Below, one piece after another: positions 57,397 to 64,000 of a stretch of DNA of 64,000 nucleotides. Made by a program: the position numbers and the translations under genes. The stretch is from assembly GCA_030686995.1 (NCBI GenBank), contig CM060702.1, forward strand, positions 67,458,440 through 67,522,439. Reading direction: 5' to 3'. The stretch is from Artemisia argyi. Lineage: Eukaryota; Streptophyta; Magnoliopsida; Asterales; Asteraceae. Numbering within the stretch: the first letter of the stretch is position 1; each line of letters begins with the position of its first letter. The notes under the pieces are model-generated. The model was given only the letters and a program-made list of their open reading frames with translations, searched no databases and had not been told where the DNA came from.

Positions 57397-60300
57397 TCAA
57401 TCTCTCTCATCACTAAGATAAAAACCCTCATTATTAGTGTCAGCTTCATCTTCACGATCGACCTGGTCTTCACCATCAGATGCTAAATCATGAGGAACGT
57501 GGTCATCATAATCAATATTATCTTTGTCGTTGTCGACATAAGTGATAATTGGTTGTGGTGGTGCCTCAACTTCCGCTGGCTCAACATCTCTATTTATGGT
57601 GTCATAATTCAACGTATCCAACTCAGCAGAAAGTGTGACATGTGATGATGTGTTGTCATGTACAACATCCTGATTGTCTTCTACCACGATGATATCCGGG
57701 ATCCAAATCTTTCGATGATAAGAATCTTGGACGGCCTTGACATTACCACGTTTACCCGGGAAATCAAGGTAAAAGACTTGTGTTGCTTGTGTTGCAAGAA
57801 TGCATGGTTCACTTTCAAACGATACACGATCTGTCATAATTTGTGTAATGTTGTTTCTATAGGTACAACGTTTTATGCGACGATTGTTATTAGTGTCGAA
57901 CCATTTAACTTTGAACAACAAAACCTTGAACGGAATATATTCAAGTTCGATAATTTCTTCAAGCTGGCCATAATACATTCCTCCGCTAGGATTAGGAGTT
58001 GAAATTCCGCTGTTTTGGGTTGAACGACGTAAATCACGGTCGTGTACGATAAACTTCACACCGTTCACTATGCAAGAGTCGGCTGAGAATGCAGTACATG
58101 ATGGTCCACAAGCCAAAGCGAACAACTCGGAAGTAAAACTTGGGTCGTCCTTTACTTTCAATTCACGAATCTAAGAAAAAAAGTAAAGAATAGATATAGA
58201 TGAGTAATAGTCGTTATTTTTATTGGGTTTTACATACAATAAGTCTACCTTGTTCCCAAACCAGCGAGGAAATCCTTCTTGTATGTCATTGCCAGGAAAT
58301 TCCCTGTAAATGTTCATGATATTAGAATAAGTCATCGAATAATAACTTACGTAAAACAAAATTTTGAAATAAAACGTGTATCTCTTGTACTCGTTCATGT
58401 ACGGGTCGATTTCATGACTGTTGTGTAGTACATACCATACTACTTTCTGCATTGCGTCCGGTTCAAGCCGAATTAATGATTGTTTACCATTCAGTTTACA
58501 GGCCGATCGAAACACTTGAAATCGACTTGTTCGGCTTGGACCGTCCTCATTCCGGTCAGGACGATTAAATCTCGTCTCAACACCCCGAAAATAATGCGAT
58601 CAGAAAGTTAATACTTCATTAGCAATATAACCCTCCGTTATTGATCCTTCAGGCTTAGCTTTATTTCTGACATAATTTTTGAGCTTTTTCATGTACCTTT
58701 CAAATGGATACATCCACCTCATGTAAATAGGCCCACCTTGAATAGCCTCTTCGGGTAGATGAATAACCAAGTGAATCATAATGTCAAAAGAAGCTGGAGG
58801 ATAGATTTGCTCGAAACCGCACAAAATATTGATGAGCTGTTCTTTAGCTTTCACCATGTCATCCACCATCAAATTTCGAGCGCATATTTGTTTGAAGAAT
58901 GAACAAAGCTCGATTATTGGTGTTGCGGTGGTTTGGTCCTTCAAGTAATTTTGAAGTCCAGCAGGAAGTAACCGCTGCATCATTATATGACAGTCATGAG
59001 CCTTCAAGCCTGTTATGTTGTTATTACTGTCTGTCACTTTATGCTTGAAGTTAGATCCGAACCCATCGGGTAGTTTAACACATTTGATTAATTGGCAAAA
59101 AAAAATCATGATATTAGAATAAGTCGTCGAAATGAATACGCGAAATGAATTGGAACAAATGAATTTTGAAATAAAACGCGTACCTTTGATGAATTGACAA
59201 AAAAGTTTTCTTTCTTCAGTAGTGAAAGAGTACGTGGGATAGCTTAGAGCACTTCCCATTTCCTTTGTTGACGAGCCACAAAGCATCACGAATTTTCAAA
59301 TTCTGTAAGTCTTGTCTTGCCTTGTTGGTGTCTTTTGATTTGTCATTCATTAACAAAGTACCCAACACACTTTCACACACATTTTTTTCGATATGCATGA
59401 CATCTAAATTGTGTTTTAGTGTAAGAAAAGACCAATATTGTAGCTTGTAGAAAATAGATACTTTGGTCCAATTCAATTCGCGATCATGATCACGTTTTTT
59501 CTTCGCACCCCCAAAACTTGGATGTTTCCTCGGGATACGTATAGGCAATCTCCCAAGTTGAGTCAAGATGTCATCACTGGTAAATTTTTTAGGAGGTGGT
59601 CTATCTTCTACCGGAGTATAGAATGCCCTTTTGTTCTTTCGCCATCTATTGGTCGGTTTTAAGAATCTTCTGTGACCAACATAAGCGGTTTTGCTTAACA
59701 CGCGAATAGCTGGAGTGTCTTTATTACAGGTCGGACATGCCCTGTAACCTTGCCCACTCCACCCAGACAAACTACTTCGAGCGGGAAAGTCATTGATAGT
59801 CCATAAAAGCGCTGCTTTCATACAGAATTCAGTGCCTGTAACAACATCCGTAGTCATGACCCCATCTTTCCATAAAGTCGTAAGATCTTCAATCAAAGGC
59901 CTCAAGTAAATATCTATGTCCTTCCCGGGTGATTTAGGGCCCGGAATTAACAACGTCAACATAAGAGAAGTCTTTCTCATACATATCCAGGGAGGCATAT
60001 TGTATGTTGTTAATATTACCGGCCACATACTGTAAGACTGACTAAGGTTGCCGTACGGATTGAAACCATCAGCAGCCAACCCTAATCGGACGTTTCTTTT
60101 TTCATAAGCAAATTCTTTCTTATACTTGATATCAAATTTCTTCCATGCTTCACCATCAACCGGGTGTTGCATCTTACCGTTCTCCGTAGACTGCCCAGAA
60201 GCATGCCAAGTCATATGTTTTGCAGTGTGTTTAGACTTGTACAAACGTTGTAGTCTAGGAATGATAGGAAAGTAATGCAACACCTTGTTAGGAATTTTCT

Positions 60301-62137
60301 TCCCCAGTGTGTTCTTGTCTTTCCATCTACTAGCATCGCAGTGGGACAATTCTGCAAATCTTCGTTACCCACCCCCTGATATAAAAAACAATCATTTACA
60401 CAAGCATGTATGGATTCGTATCCTAACCCGATAGTTTTATATGTCTTCTTTATTTCTTAGTATGACGGTGGGATTTTGTATCCTATAACGGGCGGGAAGC
60501 ATTCACGTAGAAATTTTAGTGTTTCGTTAAACGTGGTGTCACTCATTTTACCTTTGACCTTAATGTTCGTAAACTTTGCCATAAAGTCCAATGAAGACAT
60601 CCATGTACAGCCCGGGTATAGTGGGTCGTTAGCAGTGGCAAGTAACGCTTCAAACTCGTTACGTTGAGGAGGTGTTGTTGCTTGAGTTGGCTCGTTACTT
60701 GTCTCGCCAATATTTTCTTGAGTTGGCTCATTCGGACACATATCATGAAGGAAATCAGCCATGTCACTCGTCCCGGGATGATTTGTGTTGGGTACCAATG
60801 TTCGGGTATCCGGTTCACCATGATTATACCATTTCGTATAATTTTGGTCCCAACCATTTGAGTGTATGTGATCAAACAAATCTTCGTACTTTATCCAACC
60901 TGTGGAAAACTAGAAGGGGGGTTGAATAGTTTACCGTTTAAAATCTTTTTAACTTGTTTAGTTATCTTTTGAAACTTTCCGTTTTGATCAAAGATATATA
61001 CACAAACACAATATATAACATGCAAGTATAAAGAAAGAAACGATCAAACCACAACACGAGTATTTATCGTGGTTCGGCTACAAGGACTCTTTTTCCTTGC
61101 CCTACGTCCATGCCCCGAGTATCCAACTCGAGAGTTTCTTTCACTAGTCAACAAGCTCCTTTCACCGGCGGAGAAAACCTTACACGTCGCTTATACACGT
61201 TTACCGACACTAAGCTAGATGTCGAGTTCTTTTACAAGGGTACAACCACTCCTGTTAGTTCTTTTACAAGGGTACAACAACTCCCGTCACACTTTGTATT
61301 TTGAGGACTAAAATACTAACCGATCACTACTGAAAATATACAATCAAATGAAGTGTAAACTACACAAGTCTACACAATGCTAAGCTAACAAGTCTTGCAA
61401 CGTTGTGTTGAATACTTGTAACTTTTTATGAACTCGTGAACTTCTTTGCTACAAAAAGAAACTTCACATATGAGAGGTTAAAGGGTTAGATGAAAGAATG
61501 AATGAATGTGTGTGAAAATATGATGTAGAGTGATAAGCCAAAAATCAAACTTGTGGCTTAGTATTTATAGCAAAACCTTCTGCAGGCCTGGCGGATACGG
61601 CGGAACCCTCAGATGGGTTCCACCCGTGTACCCCCAGGGTTCCGCCGGGCTTGCAGTTGGTTTTGCAATAAATCTTGCAAACCAAACAATGTCACATCTC
61701 ATTACACCTAGTCAAACACAAAACTTGTGTAAGCAAACATATGGTTAGTCAAACACACTTTCTTTCCATAAATGTATATTGACAAAACTTGCCATAAATG
61801 TGATGTGACATTTCTATTTTAAGAAATAAAAAGTGTTGTGTTTTATGAAATGTAAAATGTAGCAAATGTCTAGTTATGCAAGTCTTTTAAAACTACGATT
61901 ATGATTTAGTTAGAAACTAAAGTTTACATTTTTTCGTTAACAAAACTTAGCAAAGATCGTAAAATATAAATAACGTTTTTAGGCGATATTTGTATTAACA
62001 CAACCATTGTTATAACAACGAGCACATGGACAATGTACATTCCCATCAATATTAACAAAGTCCTTGGCATACGCGCAAAAAGCTTTAAGACCTTTTAAAA
62101 AGTCGAGGCTAGCACGAGATATTATCAATTGGCATAA
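57397..62137 (-). pseudogene. TNP2-like CACTA transposase, split by a solo LTR
   Basis: On the minus strand: a transposase-associated domain (CPCARCYNNGW with YEDLFDHIHSNGW) split by an LTR insertion; the TNP2/Transposase_21 core (HPVDGEAWKKFD, GLAADGFNPYGN, GYRACPTCNKDT, KHNLDVMHIEKNVCESVLGTL, 60349-59216); DUF4218 (LKAHDCHIMMQRLLPAG, GGPIYMRWMYPFERYMKKLK, 59289-58600); and DUF4216 (YYGQLEEIIELEY..VLLFKVKWFD, 58161-57397) with an acidic tail. The catalytic protein would bind TIRs and cut the element. Breaks: solo LTR at 60901-62000, TAA at 60457-60459, a one-base shift at about 60345, a shift at about 59270, and TGA at 58600-58602. Introns near 59150 and 58350 share sequence with each other. 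Confidence 0.7.
60901..62000. mobile_element. 1100-bp solo LTR inserted in the TNP2 coding exon
   Basis: Begins TGTGGAAAACTAGAAGGGGG, ends TTGTATTAACA (TG...CA), and is flanked by CAACC on both sides (60896-60900 and 62001-62005). Removing it and one CAACC rejoins an open transposase frame reading ARCYNN then GWIKYEDLF. No internal retroelement domains are present, so recombination between two LTRs left this single copy. The orientation is not determined. Family unknown; the GAAGGGGGGTTGAATAG start is common in plant copia LTRs. Confidence 0.8.
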
Positions 62138-62708
62138 CTGCGTTTTAATAATGCAACAAATAATTATATAGAATTAAACATTTTCACGAGTTGTGCGTTT
62201 TAATGATGCAATTACGAGTTATGCGTTTTGTTCACCTAATCCAACTATGGAAGGCAATCCTAACCCACTCTTTGAATGTTTTGTCTCATATATGAATGCG
62301 TATAACTGAATTTACTATTTGAGAAAATTTCAGCATCATTTCCCCTCAACTCCCCAAATATGTGCATTAAAGACATATTCGTAGGAGTAAAGGGGAAACA
62401 CTGTCGAAATTATCACAAATAGTAAATCAATTATACGCATTCGTATCCTAAATGAGACAAAACATTCAAAAAGCAGTCCCAAACAGGGGACTTTCCGAAA
62501 TTAATTTCTAATAAATTAATTTCGGACGGGTTTTCTATGGGATGATTAACTTCGGACGGGGACTTTCCGAAATTAATCACTAAAGTCCTAACATATTCGC
62601 ATTGTCAATATTCGTAGCTAACATAATGATTCATATATGAAATTACTTAAGACAATTCAACAAACACACATATATAAATGGTTATATATCGCGGTGAACA
62701 AATTAAGG
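62138..62708. other. CACTA 5' region, part 1
   Basis: Probably intron or leader of TNP2. Contains repeated inverted words GGGGACTTTCCGAAATTAAT (about 62489 and 62555) around TTAATTTC palindromes. No exon recognised. Confidence 0.35.
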
Positions 62709-62917
62709 GGGTGTTTGTTTGAGCTTATTTGTTTTTCGGCTTATAAATCATAAGACTCAATTTTCCGGCTTATTAGGAGACTTGTGGGCTTATATAAGTA
62801 TATTATGATATATATCATAATATACTTATATAAGCCCACAAGTCTCCATATAAGCTGGAAAATTGAAGCATATGAAATATAAGCCGAAATCAAATGAGCT
62901 CATAAACACAAACACCC
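62709..62917. mobile_element. Foldback MITE with a perfect 72-bp palindromic centre
   Basis: Ends GGGTGTTTGTTTGAGC and GAGCTCATAAACACAAACACCC are imperfect inverted repeats. The centre 62776-62847 is a perfect palindrome with 36-bp arms and no spacer (GGAGACTTGTGGGCTTATAT on one arm). No TWA or 8-bp target duplication is obvious. Confidence 0.6.
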
Positions 62918-63104
62918 TTTTGGTGCAGAAATAAGCAATCCCAAACACCCCTGTTTGGACAGCATAAACCAAACGACCGTCGTGGGCTGCTGTTAACCAA
63001 ACAACATAAACCAAATGGCCCTTGTGGGCTGCTGTTAACCAAACATACCCTTTCAGGTCAGCAAACGCCACCCACCCTTTTAGTAGCAAACGCATACAAA
63101 TAAA

Positions 63105-63151
<47 letters not shown>

Positions 63152-63817
63152 AAATTACAAATGCATACAAACACTTTTAATAGCAAACGCCACCGTTTTT
63201 TGGCTGAAATAAGCAGGTATAAATGCCCAAGTTGGGCTGAAAATATGCAGAGCCAAACACCCCCTGTTGGGGCTGGTGTTGAAAAGAAATAACGAAACCA
63301 AGCACACCCTTGCGGGCTGCCTTGGTGGACTAGAGACTCAAAACCAGGCACACCCTTGCGGGCTGCCTTGGTGGACAGTTTAAGCTAGCATGATCTCGCC
63401 CCCCCCCCCCCCTAATTCACTAACTCTAATCCTATATTCAACACTTTATGAGAACCAGAATAAACATCCTATATTCAATTTCGAACCACCAATACTTATT
63501 CAAAGAACTCATAAGTATTCTATAAACAACCTAGCTCGTGTATCTCATCATAACTTAAGAGTTTCACTTTGCTAACATTTCTACTTATGTGTTTTCACAA
63601 ATTCAGAAAAGTAATACATAACTAACCAAACGTAAATATCAAACTAGTACACAACCTAGGTTCGAACTGGATAAAAAAATGTACTGTGGTCGCAGCTGTG
63701 GTTGGCTGTGGTTCACGGTTGGACACGGGCTGTGGTAGCGGCTACTCTCGATTGGTCTCGGCTGTCCTCGCTAAAGAAATAAACAAAAATTAGTCTTACA
63801 TTTTAAAAATTAGCTTA
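62918..63817. other. CACTA 5' region, part 2, with short tandem duplications and poly(A)
   Basis: GTGGGCTGCTGTTAACCAAAC is duplicated (about 62983 and 63024), and CACCCTTGCGGGCTGCCTTG is duplicated (about 63305 and 63350). An A-run lies at 63106-63149 and a C-run at about 63399-63411. No gene supported. Confidence 0.45.
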
Positions 63818-63843
63818 TAAACTTTTGGCGGCGACACGTTGTA
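63818..63843. repeat. Possible right subterminal repeat of the CACTA element
   Basis: AACTTTTGGCGGCGACACG resembles AACTTTTGGCGGGGACATG at about 54899 in the left subterminal block. A single occurrence, so tentative. Confidence 0.35.
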
Positions 63844-64000
63844 ACAATTCGCAATTTCAGGTTAATTACTATTCCCGGAAATTTTCACTATTCACTTTTA
63901 CTATTCATTTTTCCCGAAATTTTCCCGAAAGTTGATTTTTATTTGATATTCTCGAGTGATAAATCATTTCCATGGCAAATTAAATGTTTGACATTCGTCA

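Larger units (their letters stand above)
54600..64000 (-). mobile_element. Large decayed CACTA (En/Spm) transposon, right end outside the window
   Basis: On the minus strand come TNP2-like transposase exons, then a TNPA-like gene, then a subterminal block of short palindromic repeats, the usual CACTA layout. A motif like the left subterminal repeats (AACTTTTGGCGGCGACACG) reappears at about 63818, suggesting the other subterminal region begins there and the terminus lies past 64000. CACTACTTTCAGCGGGG at 54698 is a candidate left terminus but is not proven. The element contains later insertions (solo LTR, foldback MITE, microsatellites). Confidence 0.65.

Overview
The window looks like repeat-rich, AT-rich nuclear DNA of a eudicot plant. 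Asteraceae is the best guess, because the antisense gag-side fragment near 5.2-5.8 kb and the gypsy Gag remnant near 10.5-11 kb read like families I know from composites; this rests on recognition, not on a search. There is no bacterial or organellar layout, no operon, and I found no rRNA, tRNA or CRISPR array. Several short open frames on both strands are only translations of (TA)n, (GTT)n or minisatellite DNA.

Layout. 1-11.5 kb: nested retrotransposon debris. An Athila-like gypsy 3' region and LTR are followed by microsatellite-flanked small elements, two opposed Helitron ends, part of another LTR, and a second gypsy 5' end (primer-binding site, Tourist MITE, broken gag). 11.5-17.5 kb: Helitron-like and SINE-like pieces, mostly unassigned. 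17,515-23,389: a nearly intact, very young Ty1/copia element on the minus strand, with 328-bp LTRs, AAACA target duplication, tRNA-iMet primer site and a 1359-codon gag-pol closed early by one stop. 24.5-32.4 kb: gene fragments (ubinuclein 3' half, receptor-like-protein LRR, UTP20, F-box-associated domain). The ubinuclein intron holds a 3.15-kb foldback made of two inverted minisatellite arms. 33.2-33.8 kb: a small, apparently intact two-exon gene of unknown function. 36.9-42.5 kb: a Mutator-like element with about 480-bp terminal inverted repeats, carrying a broken DUF1985-Ulp1 protease gene (Kaonashi type) and a second, intact 123-aa ORF. 42.8-43.5 kb: the 5' part of a GPN1 GTPase gene. 44.3-45.7 kb: a LINE 3' end. 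47.05-50.24 kb: an intact three-exon MUSTANG-type domesticated Mutator transposase with an N-terminal PB1 domain. 54.6 kb to the window end: a large decayed CACTA (En/Spm) element on the minus strand, with TNPA-like and TNP2-like genes, subterminal palindromes, and an 1100-bp solo LTR inserted in a TNP2 exon.

Only two genes look functional: the MUSTANG-like gene and the unknown 138-aa gene. The rest is a record of transposition and fragment capture: copia, CACTA, MULE, Helitron, Tourist, hAT-like and TA-microsatellite-associated elements, several nested in one another. The most unusual structures are the giant inverted minisatellite, the inverted pair of TA-flanked elements, the palindromic TGACGGCGTCA array in front of a gypsy LTR TATA box, and the Ulp1 gene whose frame breaks immediately before its catalytic Cys codon.
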